From an uncultured Pelagibacteraceae bacterium (GTDB lineage Bacteria > Pseudomonadota > Alphaproteobacteria > Pelagibacterales > Pelagibacteraceae): a stretch of 64,000 bases of DNA. Positions 45,272 through 55,827 of the stretch are shown piece by piece. A model generated the notes under the pieces. It made no database searches and had not been told where the DNA came from. It saw nothing but the letters and a program-made list of their open reading frames with translations. Position 1 is the stretch's first letter. Each line of letters opens with the position of its first letter. The stretch spans positions 17,014 to 81,013 of the forward strand of contig CACFQR010000005.1 of NCBI GenBank assembly GCA_902568465.1. Direction: 5' to 3'. The translations under genes were made by a program, and so were the position numbers.

Positions 45272-46414
45272 ATGAATTTTCCAATATCTAGAAAAAATAC
45301 TTTAAAAAAATTAGATGATTTTATAGAAAACAATATTTTAGATTATACAAAATCAAGAAACTTCGATTTTGGTATTCAAAATAGAAAAAATACTTCATGT
45401 CTTTCTCCCTATGTTTCTCATGGGATTATTAGTGAAACAGAAATAATAAACAAAGTACTTAAAAAGCATTTATTTAACAAAACTGAGAAATTTGTTCAGG
45501 AAGTGTTGTGGAGAATATATTGGAGAGGGTGGCTCGAACTAAGACCTATGGTTTGGAATGATTACTTAATAAAACTAAAGGTTCTCAATGAGGAATATAA
45601 AACAAATGAGAATTACTTAAATGCGATCAAAGGAGAAACTAATATTCAATGTTTTAATGATTGGGTTAATGAATTAAAAGAAACCAATTATCTTCACAAT
45701 CATACACGAATGTGGTTTGCTAGTATTTGGATATTTACCTTAGAGTTGCCTTGGGAGTTAGGAGCCGAATTTTTTTTAAAACATTTGTATGATGGAGACT
45801 CAGCATCAAATACATTAGGCTGGAGATGGGTGGCTGGAATTCAAACTCCGGGCAAGCATTATGTAGCTTCTGAGTGGAATATTAAAAAATTTACCAATAA
45901 TCGCTACGAAAAAATTAGACTAAACGAAAGTGCAGTTCCTATAAAAAATAATAAAACATATACTATTTCTAAAAAAGATTTTATAAATCCAAAAATTGAC
46001 GATGGTAAAATATTACTAATATTTGATAATAATTTATCTTTTGAATTTTCAGACTTTAGAGATAAAAAATTTAAAAAAATTTTAATAGTTAATAGCAACG
46101 AAGATAGGAAAATTTTACTAAGTGATAATATAATTAAATTTAAAGAGTCATTATTTCAAGATCAATTAGACAGATTAAAGAAATTTTCAACAGATTGTGA
46201 AGTAATAAAAATTAAAGATATTAAAAAAATTAATGAAAATATTTATGCTTTATACCCATCAGTTGGAGAAAATTTAGATTTTGTTGTTTCAAATAAACTA
46301 CGAAACATTCAATTTCTTTACAGAAAAATTGATCAATTTTCTTGGAAGTATTGTACTAAAGGTTTTTTTAATTTTAAAAACTATATACCCCAAATTATCC
46401 AGCACATCTCTTAG
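45272..46414 (+). CDS. Photolyase/cryptochrome-like FAD protein lacking the N-terminal antenna domain
   Basis: The first 235 residues are a photolyase FAD-binding domain: TSCLSPYVSHGIIS, VLWRIYWRGW, NYLHNHTRMWFASIW and DGDSASNTLGWRWVAG. The usual N-terminal antenna Rossmann domain is missing: residue 1 aligns with the interdomain linker of normal photolyases. A 145-residue C-terminal part with alternating strands and helices (ILLIFDNN, KKILIVNSNED, YALYPSVGENLDFV) ends in YCTKGFFNFKNYIPQII. That tail looks like a photolyase-type alpha/beta domain placed after the FAD domain, so the protein may be circularly permuted. A DUF2256 gene converges at its 3' end. Confidence 0.8.
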   Translation: MNFPISRKNTLKKLDDFIENNILDYTKSRNFDFGIQNRKNTSCLSPYVSHGIISETEIINKVLKKHLFNKTEKFVQEVLWRIYWRGWLELRPMVWNDYLIKLKVLNEEYKTNENYLNAIKGETNIQCFNDWVNELKETNYLHNHTRMWFASIWIFTLELPWELGAEFFLKHLYDGDSASNTLGWRWVAGIQTPGKHYVASEWNIKKFTNNRYEKIRLNESAVPIKNNKTYTISKKDFINPKIDDGKILLIFDNNLSFEFSDFRDKKFKKILIVNSNEDRKILLSDNIIKFKESLFQDQLDRLKKFSTDCEVIKIKDIKKINENIYALYPSVGENLDFVVSNKLRNIQFLYRKIDQFSWKYCTKGFFNFKNYIPQIIQHIS

Positions 46415-46517
46415 AACAGTACTTAACTTTATCCCAATTAAGTTTCCATTTTTTTCGCCAAAGAAAAGATCTTTTGCAAATAGGACAAATTTTTGATGGT
46501 AAATTTCTTTTTTTCAC
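46395..46517 (-). CDS. DUF2256 small zinc-finger protein
   Basis: A 40-residue ORF with GTG start at 46517 (TTG 46520 is an alternative) encodes the whole DUF2256 motif: KICPICKRSFLWRKKW, then LNWDKVKYCSKRCAG and stop. The two CxxC/CxxxC pairs form a small zinc ribbon. DUF2256 proteins are often encoded next to photolyase/cryptochrome genes, and here the gene overlaps the photolyase-like gene's 3' end by 20 bases on the opposite strand. It lies eight bases downstream of the epimerase gene. The exact role is not known. Confidence 0.85.
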   Translation of the reverse strand: MKKRNLPSKICPICKRSFLWRKKWKLNWDKVKYCSKRCAG

Positions 46518-46524
46518 CAATATA

Positions 46525-47547
46525 TTAAACTAATCCCAGTCTAACTACTGATTTAGCATTCTCTGCAATACAACCTTTTGCAGGTTTAAATTTAAAACCT
46601 AATAATTTTTCTGCATAAGTTGTATCAGTTTGCATTAAAATTCCTAGATCCGGTATCATTGTTTTAGCGCTTGAATCTAAATAACTTATTAATTTAACCA
46701 TAAAATTTGGTAGTTCTTTTTTGGGAAGTTTTTTTGCATACTCAGGCATCGCTTCGGCCATCAATTGAGATAACTCAACTAGTTTTTTTACTTCTTTTCC
46801 AACAATTAATCTTCTTCCACCGACTTTTTTATTTCCTATACAGGCAACATGTGCTTTTGCTATATCTTTGACATCAGAAATTAAAACTGCAAATTTTGGT
46901 GCTCCTGGAAATTTACCTGACATAAATTGTCTAACATATTCTATTGATGTACCACCTTTTTTATCTAAAGCATCACCAAATACTCCACCAGGATTAATTG
47001 TAGTTAATTTATTTTTTAATCCTTTGCTCTCCATAAACTCCCAAGCAGTTCTTTCTGCTTTTGTTTTTGACAAAAAGTAGTCACTCACACCCTCTATCCA
47101 GTTTTCATCAGTCCAATCATTTTCTCCAAATGTATAGGGATTGCTTCTGTTAGGTTTTCTAAACATTGCAACGATTGAGGAAGTTTTAATTATTTGATCC
47201 ACGCCAGCATTTACACCAGCGTTTAATACTCTTAATGTCCCATCAACAGCAGTGGGTAATAAACTTTCTCTATTTTTTGAAACTTTCATGGGAAATGGGG
47301 AAGCAATGTGAAATATATATTTACATCCTTTTGCTGCCTCATTCCATCCATCATCTTTGAGAAGATCCAACTCGACAAATGACAATTTATCTATTGGAGC
47401 ATATTTACTTATAGTTTCTTTTGTTTCCTCAATTAAATTATTGTTCCTTACTGTTCCTAAAACCTCGTAGCCAGAATTTAATAATTCTATTGCAGTATGT
47501 TTTGCAATCCATCCGCTTATTCCTGTTAGTAAAACTTTATTGCTCAT
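46525..47547 (-). CDS. NAD(P)-dependent epimerase/dehydratase, dihydroflavonol reductase-like
   Basis: This extended SDR has 340 residues. The nucleotide-binding motif is LTGISGWIAKH near residues 7-17, HIASPFPMK carries the family HxASP element near residue 80, and the catalytic Y-x3-K is in DYFLSKTKAERTAW. It resembles the dihydroflavonol-4-reductase/cinnamoyl-CoA-reductase branch rather than nucleotide-sugar epimerases. The substrate is unknown; aldehyde or ketone reduction is likely. It overlaps trxB by four bases. Confidence 0.8.
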   Translation of the reverse strand: MSNKVLLTGISGWIAKHTAIELLNSGYEVLGTVRNNNLIEETKETISKYAPIDKLSFVELDLLKDDGWNEAAKGCKYIFHIASPFPMKVSKNRESLLPTAVDGTLRVLNAGVNAGVDQIIKTSSIVAMFRKPNRSNPYTFGENDWTDENWIEGVSDYFLSKTKAERTAWEFMESKGLKNKLTTINPGGVFGDALDKKGGTSIEYVRQFMSGKFPGAPKFAVLISDVKDIAKAHVACIGNKKVGGRRLIVGKEVKKLVELSQLMAEAMPEYAKKLPKKELPNFMVKLISYLDSSAKTMIPDLGILMQTDTTYAEKLLGFKFKPAKGCIAENAKSVVRLGLV

Positions 47548-48491
47548 TTTGATGACAAATGTTTTTCAGCTTCAAGTGCAGCCATGCATCCCATTCCGGC
47601 TGCAGTAACTGCCTGTCTAAATATTTTATCTTTAACATCTCCTGCTGCAAAAACACCAGGTACATTGGTCACAGTAGAGTCTGGTTTGGTAACTATATAT
47701 CCCTCTTTATCCATATTTAGCTGACCTTTAAAAAGAGAGGTAGCCGGATCATGTCCGATAGCAATAAACAAACCATCTATTTTTAATTCTTCTACCTTAT
47801 TTGTTTTTATGTTTTTAATTTTTAATCCTTTAACATTTTTTGGTTCATTATCTCCAATAACTTCTTCAACAACGCTATCCCAAATAATTTCAATTTTTTT
47901 GTTAGCCATTAATTTTTCTTGAAGCATTTTCTCAGCTCTCAAAGCATTTCTTCTATGTATTAGTTTAACTTTCGAAGCAAATTTAGTTAAAAACATTGCT
48001 TCCTCAACAGCCGCATTACCTCCTCCAACTACTGCAACAGTTTTATCTTTAAAGAAGAAACCGTCACAAGTTGCGCATGCAGAAACTCCAAAACCTCTAA
48101 ATTTTTGTTCGGATTCTATATTAAGCCATCTGGCTTGAGCTCCTGTAGAAATAATAATTGAGTCCGCAGTATATTTTTGTCCACCATCTCCAACAGCTTC
48201 AAACGGTTTAGATTTTAAGTTTACCGATGCAATATGATCCTCGATCATTTCTGTTCCAACAGCTTTTGCTTGATCTCTCATTTGATCCATTAACCAAGGT
48301 CCTTGTATAACTTTTGAAAATCCAGGATAATTTTCTACATCAGTAGTTGTCGATAATTGCCCGCCAGGCTCCATACCATGAACAAGCATAGGCTTTAACA
48401 TTGCTCTAGCTGCATAAACTGCAGCAGTATATCCAGCAGGACCAGATCCTATAATTAAGACTTTAGAATGTTTTTTTGAATTACTATTCAT
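47544..48491 (-). CDS. trxB: Thioredoxin reductase
   Basis: TrxB moves electrons from NADPH to thioredoxin. The 315-residue flavoprotein has the FAD motif GSGPAG near residues 15-20, the redox-active C139-A-T-C142-D, the NADPH motif GGGNAAVEEA near residue 158, and FAAGDV near residue 287. The N-terminal NSNSKK extension is short. It overlaps the downstream epimerase by four bases, and guaC lies upstream after 48 bases. Confidence 0.95.
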   Translation of the reverse strand: MNSNSKKHSKVLIIGSGPAGYTAAVYAARAMLKPMLVHGMEPGGQLSTTTDVENYPGFSKVIQGPWLMDQMRDQAKAVGTEMIEDHIASVNLKSKPFEAVGDGGQKYTADSIIISTGAQARWLNIESEQKFRGFGVSACATCDGFFFKDKTVAVVGGGNAAVEEAMFLTKFASKVKLIHRRNALRAEKMLQEKLMANKKIEIIWDSVVEEVIGDNEPKNVKGLKIKNIKTNKVEELKIDGLFIAIGHDPATSLFKGQLNMDKEGYIVTKPDSTVTNVPGVFAAGDVKDKIFRQAVTAAGMGCMAALEAEKHLSSK

Positions 48492-48539
48492 ATTTTAACT
48501 AATATGGGTACTTTTAATTAAATTTAAAGTTTTTTAATT

Positions 48540-49571
48540 TTACTCAAAAGTATCATTATATTGTTGGTTAACTCTTACAAAAGTTGTGCACTTACTAAGT
48601 TGTTTGAGAGAGGGGGCCCCAACATATGTACAACTACTCCTTAAACCACCCAATATATTTTGTACGGTATCTTTTATTTTACCACGATATTTTAATTGAA
48701 CTTTTTTTCCTTCACTACTTCTATAACTCGAAAGTCCTCCATAATGTTTTTCAAGCGCTGTATCTGAACTTGATCCATAAAACTCAATAAATTGGGATCC
48801 ATTTTTTTTTACCTTTTTTCCACCACCTTCTTCATGACCAGCAAACATTCCTCCCAACATAACAAAATCAGCGCCACCACCAAATGCTTTTGCAACATCT
48901 CCTGGGCACGTGCATCCACCATCAGCAATTATATGAGCACCTAATCCATGAGCTGCATCAGCACACTCTATAACAGCACTAAGCTGAGGGTAACCAACTC
49001 CTGTTTGAATTCGAGTTGTACAAACACTTCCTGGGCCAATACCAACTTTAACAATATCAGCTCCATTCATAACTAATTCTTGTGTCATATCTGCCGTAAC
49101 TACATTTCCTGCAATTATAGTTTTGGTAGGATATTTTTCCCTTACTGAACTTACAAATTTACTAAAATGATCAGAGTAACCATTAGCAATATCGATACAT
49201 ATAAATTCAAAAAAGCTACATTCTTTCATTATTTCATTAAGTCGTTTGTAATCTTCATTACTTGTTCCAGTGCTTAAAATTAAATGCTTGTGAATTCCTT
49301 TTACAGATGAATTACGTTTAATTGTTTTAAGATCATGCTGTTTTGTTAAACATGTCATTATTTCGAATGAAGCTAAATTTTTAGCAACCTCTATTTCTCC
49401 AACACCATCCATGTTAGCTGCCATAATAGGAACGCCCGTCCATTGATGATCGCTGTATTTAAATTTGTAGGTACGTTGTAATTCTACGTCTTTACGGCTG
49501 GATAGCGTACTGCGCTTTGGCCGAAATAAAACATCGGCATAATCCAGCTTGATATCTTCTTCAATACGCAT
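48540..49571 (-). CDS. guaC: GMP reductase
   Basis: GuaC converts GMP to IMP with NADPH. The 343 residues fit the compact GuaC subfamily rather than IMP dehydrogenase, as there is no CBS-domain insert. The catalytic C184 is in [20 protein letters not shown], and the C-terminal region has [15 protein letters not shown] with GMP-binding residues. The IMPDH family shares this catalytic loop, but the length and N-terminal [15 protein letters not shown] support GMP reductase. It recycles guanine nucleotides in purine salvage. Confidence 0.9.
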   Translation of the reverse strand: MRIEEDIKLDYADVLFRPKRSTLSSRKDVELQRTYKFKYSDHQWTGVPIMAANMDGVGEIEVAKNLASFEIMTCLTKQHDLKTIKRNSSVKGIHKHLILSTGTSNEDYKRLNEIMKECSFFEFICIDIANGYSDHFSKFVSSVREKYPTKTIIAGNVVTADMTQELVMNGADIVKVGIGPGSVCTTRIQTGVGYPQLSAVIECADAAHGLGAHIIADGGCTCPGDVAKAFGGGADFVMLGGMFAGHEEGGGKKVKKNGSQFIEFYGSSSDTALEKHYGGLSSYRSSEGKKVQLKYRGKIKDTVQNILGGLRSSCTYVGAPSLKQLSKCTTFVRVNQQYNDTFE

Positions 49572-49666
49572 ATTTCCATGAACGATGTATAAAGGTTTAT
49601 CATTTTAAATAAAACATATTTATTATCCTGTGGATAAATAAAATTTAGGAATATATAAAAGCATAT
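49572..49666. promoter_or_regulatory. guaC/ELM1 divergent region with a DnaA-box-like sequence
   Basis: TGTGGATAA at 49629-49637 is, on the minus strand, a perfect DnaA box TTATCCACA, and it sits inside the 15-base inverted repeat TTATCC-TGT-GGATAA. Only this one box was seen, so it is not an origin; DnaA-controlled transcription or titration is possible. No other motif was found in this 95-base gap. Confidence 0.4.
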
Positions 49667-50614
49667 ATGACAAAGCTTAAAGCCTTACTTTTAACTGAGG
49701 GTATGCATGGAATGATTAGCCAAGTAGAAGGCATGGCCAAAGCTTTAAATACTGAATACAGTCATAAAATTGTAAGATTGAGCTTTCCTTGGAATTTAGT
49801 GCCACCAAAATTTACTCCAATTTCCAATATAATCTTAAAAGATAAAATTTATATAGATGATAATGAAATTCCAGATTTGATAATTTCTTGTGGTAGAAAA
49901 AGTGTAGTTCCATCAATTTTTCTAAAGAGAAAGAATTCAAAAATATTTACTATTCATATTCAGGATCCAAAAGTAAGTTATAAAAATTTTGACGCAATAG
50001 TAGCTCCTGAGCATGATAATTTAAAAGGAGATAATATTTATCAATCCAAAGGCGCCATTCATTACATAACCGAACAAGAAATAAGTAAAGCCAGACAATA
50101 TTTAGTTGATAAAATTAAAAGTGAAAAAGTGGTTTCATTAATCTTGGGAGGACCAAACAAATATTATAGTTTTAGTTCAGATCAAATAATTAATATATTT
50201 AATCAAATAAAGTCTATTTTTGTTTCGGATGGTTACAAAGTAATAATAATTCCATCTATGCGAACTCCTAAAAAAATTATCAATCTAGCAATAAAAGAAA
50301 TGGGATTATGCGGTTATGTTGTTAATAAAATTGATAAGAAGGCATATTTATCTGCGTATGCTCTAGCAAATTATGTAATAGTTACCTGCGATTCTACATC
50401 TATGATTTCAGAGGCCGCAACTTCTGGGAAACCTATATTTGTTGCCCACATGGAAACAAAAAAAAATAATTATAGATTTAAGAGATTTTTTGAATTATTT
50501 AAACAAATGGGTATTACCAGAGATTTAGGAGAACAAGTTGAAAACTGGACATATAATAAACACAATGAAGCACAAAGAATAGCTATTGAGTTAAAAAATA
50601 AAATAGAAAATTAA
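49667..50614 (+). CDS. ELM1-like (DUF1022) family protein
   Basis: This 315-residue protein matches the mitochondrial-fission ELM1-like family of alphaproteobacteria, with LLLTEGMHGMISQVEGMAKA at the start, IISCGRKSVVPS near residue 80, HIQDPK, LILGGPNKYY near residue 160 and a C-terminal VTCDSTSMISEAATSGKP. The fold resembles GT-B glycosyltransferases, and the last motif is like a nucleotide-sugar-binding site. The bacterial function is unknown. It is followed after four bases by the 2OG-oxygenase-like gene. Confidence 0.82.
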   Translation: MTKLKALLLTEGMHGMISQVEGMAKALNTEYSHKIVRLSFPWNLVPPKFTPISNIILKDKIYIDDNEIPDLIISCGRKSVVPSIFLKRKNSKIFTIHIQDPKVSYKNFDAIVAPEHDNLKGDNIYQSKGAIHYITEQEISKARQYLVDKIKSEKVVSLILGGPNKYYSFSSDQIINIFNQIKSIFVSDGYKVIIIPSMRTPKKIINLAIKEMGLCGYVVNKIDKKAYLSAYALANYVIVTCDSTSMISEAATSGKPIFVAHMETKKNNYRFKRFFELFKQMGITRDLGEQVENWTYNKHNEAQRIAIELKNKIEN

Positions 50615-50618
50615 ATTA

Positions 50619-51284
50619 ATGGAATTTTTAAATTCTTTAAAAAAAAGATCTAAGCACTACAACACACCTTTTAGTCATTGGGAATTAAATGAGCCATTAA
50701 CGGAAGGTGCTATTAAAGAAATTTGTAAAACTGAAATTACAGACCTTACCAAAATGAATATAAATTATGATGGAACCAGAGCAGTTGACGGGGGAGAGGG
50801 TAAATTTAGAAAAGGAATATCTGATGGAGGAAAAGCATTAAAGTTTAGATGCTTTATTAGTGAAGAAAATTCAAAAAATTTTCCAAATTTGAATTCATTA
50901 ATAGAAGAACTTAGATCTAAAGATACTTACGGTTATATAAGTGAACTTATAAAAAAAGATCTTTCAAATTCTTATGTAAGAGTTGAAGTAATATGTGATC
51001 GGCAAGGATTTTGGTTAAAACCCCACTGCGACATCAGAGAAAAATTGATTTCTTGTCTTTTATTTGCCAATCCATTTAACGAAAGTGAAAATCTAGGAAC
51101 AGACTTTTATGATGAAAAACTAAACAAGGTTAAAACAGTTCCTTATAAAAATAATTACGGCTATTTTTTTACAAGTGGACCAAATACTTGGCATGGTATG
51201 GAGAAAAAGGAAATCAAAAAAGAGAGAAGATGCTTGCAGATTAATTATGTTTCATTCGAAACTGACTGGAAAGTTAAATCCTAA
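50619..51284 (+). CDS. 2-oxoglutarate/Fe(II) oxygenase-like protein
   Basis: The 221-residue protein has a jelly-roll pattern with H-x-D in KPHCDIREK near residue 142, a distal His in NTWHGMEKK near 189 and an Arg in [10 protein letters not shown] near 203, the iron and 2-oxoglutarate ligand set. No transmembrane segment or signal is seen. It lies four bases after the ELM1-like gene, and its stop overlaps the carB end by four bases. The substrate is unknown; modification of a sugar, peptide or small molecule made with the ELM1-like protein is only a guess. Confidence 0.7.
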   Translation: MEFLNSLKKRSKHYNTPFSHWELNEPLTEGAIKEICKTEITDLTKMNINYDGTRAVDGGEGKFRKGISDGGKALKFRCFISEENSKNFPNLNSLIEELRSKDTYGYISELIKKDLSNSYVRVEVICDRQGFWLKPHCDIREKLISCLLFANPFNESENLGTDFYDEKLNKVKTVPYKNNYGYFFTSGPNTWHGMEKKEIKKERRCLQINYVSFETDWKVKS

Positions 51285-54200
51285 ATTTCTTGAATAGCTT
51301 TTACATTCATTTTTTTAGATTTAAGGGATTTTATACCCTCCAAACATGCATAAGCGGTAGACATGTTAGTACAATAAGGAACTTTGTTAATTAAAGTAGC
51401 TCTTCTCAACGATGTTGAATCTAAAATACGGTAAGCTCTTTTTCCTCCTCCAGTATTGATTACTATTGCAATTTTTTTTGCATTCAATACATCTATAATA
51501 TGTGGAGATCCTCCACTAACCTTATTAATTTTTTTACATTTAATTCCATTTTTTTGAATTGCATTAGCAGTACCCTCTGTGCCGCAAAGAGTAAAATTTA
51601 ATTTAACTAATTTTTTTGCTAAATCTATACCTTCATTTTTATGTTTATCTTTTAAAGAAATAAATGCTAATCCTTTTGTTGGCAAAGAGTTTCCAGAAGA
51701 AATTTGACTTTTTGCATAGGCAAGACCAAAATCTTTATCGATGCCCATTACCTCTCCAGTAGATTTCATTTCTGGGCCAAGTAACACATCTACATTTGGA
51801 AATTTATTAAATGGAAAAACAGCTTCCTTTACTGCGAACATATTTTTGTTTTTATTTGTCAAATTAAAATTTGATAATTTTTCGCCTGTCATAACTCTCG
51901 AAGCAATTTTTGCTAAAGGAATTCCTTTTGCTTTTGAAACAAATGGAACAGTTCTACTTGCTCTTGGATTTACTTCAATTATATATATCTCATCGTTCTT
52001 AATTGCGTATTGTACATTCATAAAACCTTTAACTTTTAGTGCTAATGCTAACTTTTTAGTTTGATTTTTAATTTCTGCTATTAATTCTTTTTTAATAGCA
52101 ACTGGAGGTAAACAGCAAGCGGAGTCACCTGAATGAATACCAGCTTCTTCAATGTGCTGCATTATACCAGCAACAAATACTTCTTTCCCATCTGAAATAG
52201 CATCTACATCAACTTCCATTGCGTTATTAATAAATTTGTCAATTAATATGGGGTTATTTTCTGCTGCTTTAAAAGCTTCTTCAACAAAATTTTTTAATTG
52301 ATTTTTTTCATGAACTATTTCCATTGCTCTGCCACCTAACACATATGAAGGTCTAACAACTAAAGGTAAACCAATTTTATTAGCAATTTTAATTGCCTCA
52401 TTGTAGGATTTTGCAATTCCACTTTTTGCCTGTCTTAATTTTAATTTAATTAATAGACTTCTAAACCTGTCTCTGTCTTCAGCAAGGTCTATTGAAGAGT
52501 ATTGAGTACCTAAAATAGGTAAAGAGTTTTCGTGAAGAAATTTTGCTAATCTAATAGGAGTTTGACCACCAAACTGAGCTATTATTCCTAATAAGTTACC
52601 TTTAGATTTTTCTTTTAATATTATGTTGTATACATACTCTTCAATTAACGGCTCAAAGTATAGTCTATCACTAGTATCATAATCAGTAGAAACTGTTTCG
52701 GGGTTACAATTTATCATTATTGTTTCATATCCAGATTCTTTTAAAGAAAAACTTGCCTGGCAGCAGCAGTAATCGAATTCTATACCTTGACCAATTCTAT
52801 TAGGTCCTCCACCTAAAATAATTACTTTCTTCTTAGATGATGGGTCTGATTCACATTCTGTTTTAATCATGAAATTTCTTTGATAAGTTGAGTACATGTA
52901 AGGAGTAAAAGATTTAAATTCAGCTGCGCAGGTATCTACTTTTTTAAAGACTGGAAAAATATTTAAAGCTAATCTTTTTTTTCTAATAATTTTTTCTTTT
53001 AATCCAGATAACTGCGATAATTTTTTGTCGGAAAATCCTATAGACTTAATTTTATTAAATTCGTTAAAGTTTTTAGGTAGGCCCTTTTTTAACACAATAT
53101 CTTCTGTATCAACAATTTCTTTAATTTGTTCCAAAAACCAAGGATCTATATTTGATAATTTTTGAATTTTACTAATTTTTATTTTTTTACGCATTGCTTC
53201 AGCAACAAGCAAAATTTTATTTGGAATATTAATTTTTAATTTTTTTTCTATTTCTTTTTTATTTAAAGAAAAAATTCTATCTAATCCAGAAAAACCAACT
53301 TCAAGAGACACCAAAGCTTTTTGTAAAGATTCTTTAAAGTTTCTTCCGATTGCCATAGCCTCACCAACAGATTTCATCGAAGTACCCAATATTGCTGGAG
53401 TAGTGGAGAATTTTTCAAAAGTAAATCTTGGAATTTTAGTAACTACATAATCAATTGTTGGTTCAAAAGATGCTGGAGTAACTTTTGTAATTTCATTTTT
53501 TAATTCATCAAGCGTATAACCTATTGCTAATTTTGTTGCAATCTTTGCTATTGGAAAACCAGTAGCCTTCGAGGCAAGAGCAGATGATCTAGATACTCTA
53601 GGATTCATTTCTATAATTACCATCCTTCCGTTTTTAGGATTTATGGCAAACTGAACATTTGAACCACCAGTTTCGACTCCGATTTTTCTAAGACATGCTA
53701 TCGAAGCATTTCTCATTACTTGATATTCTTTATCAGTTAGTGTTAAGGCGGGAGCAATTGTAATTGAGTCCCCAGTATGAATTCCCATGGGATCTACGTT
53801 TTCTATTGAACATATAATTATGCAGTTATCTTTTTTATCTCTTACAACTTCCATCTCAAATTCCTTCCAACCCTCAAGACATTCTTCGACCAAAACTTGA
53901 GTTACAGGTGAAGCTTCTAAACCTTCTTTTATAATTTTAAAAAATTCTTTTTTACTTTTAGCAATTCCACTTCCAAGACCTCCAAGAGTGAAAGCTGGCC
54001 TAATAATTGCAGGTAAACCTATTTTTTTTATACTTTTTTTTGCTTGTTTTAAGTTTTTAACTATTTCTGATTTTGGAAGATCCAAACCAATATCAAACAT
54101 ATTTTTTCTGAATTTTTTTCTATCTTCAGCATTTGAAATTGCTTTAGAATTTGCCCCTATTAATTCGATTTTATATTTTTTTAAAAGTCCACTTTTTTCA

Positions 54201-54505
54201 GCTTCCATTGCTAAATTTAATGCAGTTTGACCCCCCATGGTTGGTAAAATAGCATCAGGTTTTTCTTTTATTAAAATTTTTTCTAAAACTGCTTTTGTGA
54301 TTGGTTCGATGTAAGTTTTATCTGCTATACCAGGGTCTGTCATTATAGTTGCGGGGTTTGAATTTATTAAAACTACTTTATAACCTTCATCTTTTAATGC
54401 TTTGCAAGCTTGAGTGCCTGAGTAATCAAATTCACATGCTTGACCAATAATTATGGGACCTGCACCTATCACTAAAATTTTTTTAAGATCTTTTCTTTTT
54501 GGCAT
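51281..54505 (-). CDS. carB: Carbamoyl-phosphate synthase large chain
   Basis: CarB makes carbamoyl phosphate from bicarbonate, ATP and ammonia. The 1074 residues contain both ATP-grasp halves: first half starting [18 protein letters not shown] and second starting [18 protein letters not shown] near residue 560. ATP-binding loops such as [13 protein letters not shown] and [14 protein letters not shown] are visible. The C-terminal MGS-like allosteric domain is present ([18 protein letters not shown]). It overlaps the carA end by 23 bases. Confidence 0.97.
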   Translation of the reverse strand: MPKRKDLKKILVIGAGPIIIGQACEFDYSGTQACKALKDEGYKVVLINSNPATIMTDPGIADKTYIEPITKAVLEKILIKEKPDAILPTMGGQTALNLAMEAEKSGLLKKYKIELIGANSKAISNAEDRKKFRKNMFDIGLDLPKSEIVKNLKQAKKSIKKIGLPAIIRPAFTLGGLGSGIAKSKKEFFKIIKEGLEASPVTQVLVEECLEGWKEFEMEVVRDKKDNCIIICSIENVDPMGIHTGDSITIAPALTLTDKEYQVMRNASIACLRKIGVETGGSNVQFAINPKNGRMVIIEMNPRVSRSSALASKATGFPIAKIATKLAIGYTLDELKNEITKVTPASFEPTIDYVVTKIPRFTFEKFSTTPAILGTSMKSVGEAMAIGRNFKESLQKALVSLEVGFSGLDRIFSLNKKEIEKKLKINIPNKILLVAEAMRKKIKISKIQKLSNIDPWFLEQIKEIVDTEDIVLKKGLPKNFNEFNKIKSIGFSDKKLSQLSGLKEKIIRKKRLALNIFPVFKKVDTCAAEFKSFTPYMYSTYQRNFMIKTECESDPSSKKKVIILGGGPNRIGQGIEFDYCCCQASFSLKESGYETIMINCNPETVSTDYDTSDRLYFEPLIEEYVYNIILKEKSKGNLLGIIAQFGGQTPIRLAKFLHENSLPILGTQYSSIDLAEDRDRFRSLLIKLKLRQAKSGIAKSYNEAIKIANKIGLPLVVRPSYVLGGRAMEIVHEKNQLKNFVEEAFKAAENNPILIDKFINNAMEVDVDAISDGKEVFVAGIMQHIEEAGIHSGDSACCLPPVAIKKELIAEIKNQTKKLALALKVKGFMNVQYAIKNDEIYIIEVNPRASRTVPFVSKAKGIPLAKIASRVMTGEKLSNFNLTNKNKNMFAVKEAVFPFNKFPNVDVLLGPEMKSTGEVMGIDKDFGLAYAKSQISSGNSLPTKGLAFISLKDKHKNEGIDLAKKLVKLNFTLCGTEGTANAIQKNGIKCKKINKVSGGSPHIIDVLNAKKIAIVINTGGGKRAYRILDSTSLRRATLINKVPYCTNMSTAYACLEGIKSLKSKKMNVKAIQEI

Positions 54506-55694
54506 TTTTTTTTATATTGTTAATAAATTCTTGAAATAAGTAGACACTATCTTGTGGTCCAGGATTAGACTCGGGATGATATTGAACTGAAAAAACTGGT
54601 TTATTTTTTAATCTTATTCCCTCAATACAACCATCAAATAATGACTTATGAGTAACTTCAATATTTTTTGGTAAATTTTCTTTAACAATTTCGAAACCAT
54701 GATTTTGTGATGTAATTTCTACATTGCTGCTAATTAAGTTTTTGACAGGATGATTAGCCCCTCTGTGCCCAAGTTTCATTTTTTTTGTTTTCGCTCCAAG
54801 TGCCAAAGCAAGTATTTGATGACCAAGACAAATTCCAAAAATAGGAATTTCATTTTTAATTAAAGTTTTAATAATTCCAATTGCATATTTTCCTGTAGCC
54901 GCTGGGTCACCTGGCCCATTAGATAAAAACACTCCATCTGGCTTCATTTTTAATATTTTTTCTGCACTAGTTTTGCAGGAAACTATATCGATTTCACATT
55001 TAAAATCAGAAAAATATCTTAAAATATTCTTTTTAATTCCATAATCAATTGCTACAATTTTAAACAATTTAATTTTATTTTTTAAAAATCTACTTTCTTT
55101 TTTCCAAGTTTTAAATCCAGACCATTTATAATTTTTTTTAGTTGTGACTTTTTCTGCTAAATCTAAATTTTTTAAACCGCTCCATTTATTTGATAAATTT
55201 TTTAATTTATTTATATTAAATTTCCCCATTCTAGAATATGAAATGCTTCCTTTTGGAGCCCCTTTGTCTCTTATAAAGTTTGTTAAACTTCTAGTATCAA
55301 GGCCAGTAATGCCCACAATTTTATTTTTTTTTAACCAACTGTCCAAATGCTTTAAAGCTCTATAGTTAGAAGGGTTTGTAATTTCGGAATTAAAAATTAC
55401 TCCTCTAGTCCAGATTCTATCAGATTCGTGATCATCATTATTTGTTCCAACATTTCCAATATGTGGGAATGTAAAATTAATTATTTGGCCAGCATATGAA
55501 GGGTCTGATATTATTTCCTGATAACCTGTAATCGATGTGTTAAAACAAATTTCTCCAGTCGTTGTACTTTCATAACCAAATCCGAGGCCTTTAAAAAAAC
55601 TGCCATTTTCTAAAACTAAAATTCCTGTGGGATTAATCTTTTTGAGATTATCTTTTGTTTGATGCGTTAAATTTGTTTTTACTAACAAATACAA
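54483..55694 (-). CDS. carA: Carbamoyl-phosphate synthase small chain
   Basis: CarA hydrolyses glutamine to supply ammonia to CarB. The 403 residues end with a class I glutamine amidotransferase domain: FLSNGPGDP near residue 255, the catalytic Cys in [14 protein letters not shown], and SQNHGFE plus YHPESNPGP with the catalytic His and Glu. There is no in-frame ATG at the beginning; a TTG at 55694 or 55688 is the likely start. The out-of-frame ATG at 55699 lies in a 12-base palindrome. A 23-base overlap couples it to carB. Confidence 0.93.
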   Translation of the reverse strand: MYLLVKTNLTHQTKDNLKKINPTGILVLENGSFFKGLGFGYESTTTGEICFNTSITGYQEIISDPSYAGQIINFTFPHIGNVGTNNDDHESDRIWTRGVIFNSEITNPSNYRALKHLDSWLKKNKIVGITGLDTRSLTNFIRDKGAPKGSISYSRMGKFNINKLKNLSNKWSGLKNLDLAEKVTTKKNYKWSGFKTWKKESRFLKNKIKLFKIVAIDYGIKKNILRYFSDFKCEIDIVSCKTSAEKILKMKPDGVFLSNGPGDPAATGKYAIGIIKTLIKNEIPIFGICLGHQILALALGAKTKKMKLGHRGANHPVKNLISSNVEITSQNHGFEIVKENLPKNIEVTHKSLFDGCIEGIRLKNKPVFSVQYHPESNPGPQDSVYLFQEFINNIKKNAKKKRS

Positions 55695-55704
55695 CTCATG
55701 AGTT
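55693..55704. promoter_or_regulatory. 12-base palindrome at the carA start
   Basis: AACTCATGAGTT is a perfect palindrome that covers the presumed TTG start of carA. The 133-base divergent gap to yqeY otherwise shows AT-rich sequence with no clear hexamer pair on either strand. The palindrome may be an operator for pyrimidine or arginine control, which is inferred from position only. Confidence 0.35.
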
Positions 55705-55827
55705 AAAGGCTTTTACTATAAAACATGATTTTGCGCAACATATGAAAAAGCTTTTATCTCGTCAAGATGGAATTTTTTTCTTTTGAAGAAGTTTGGCTAG
55801 TAAAGTAAATTAATATTTTTAGAAATC

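Noticed and set aside
49629..49637. Replication origin at the DnaA box
   Set aside because: Only one box was seen and no cluster or AT-rich unwinding region stands out from the general AT background, so oriC is not supported.
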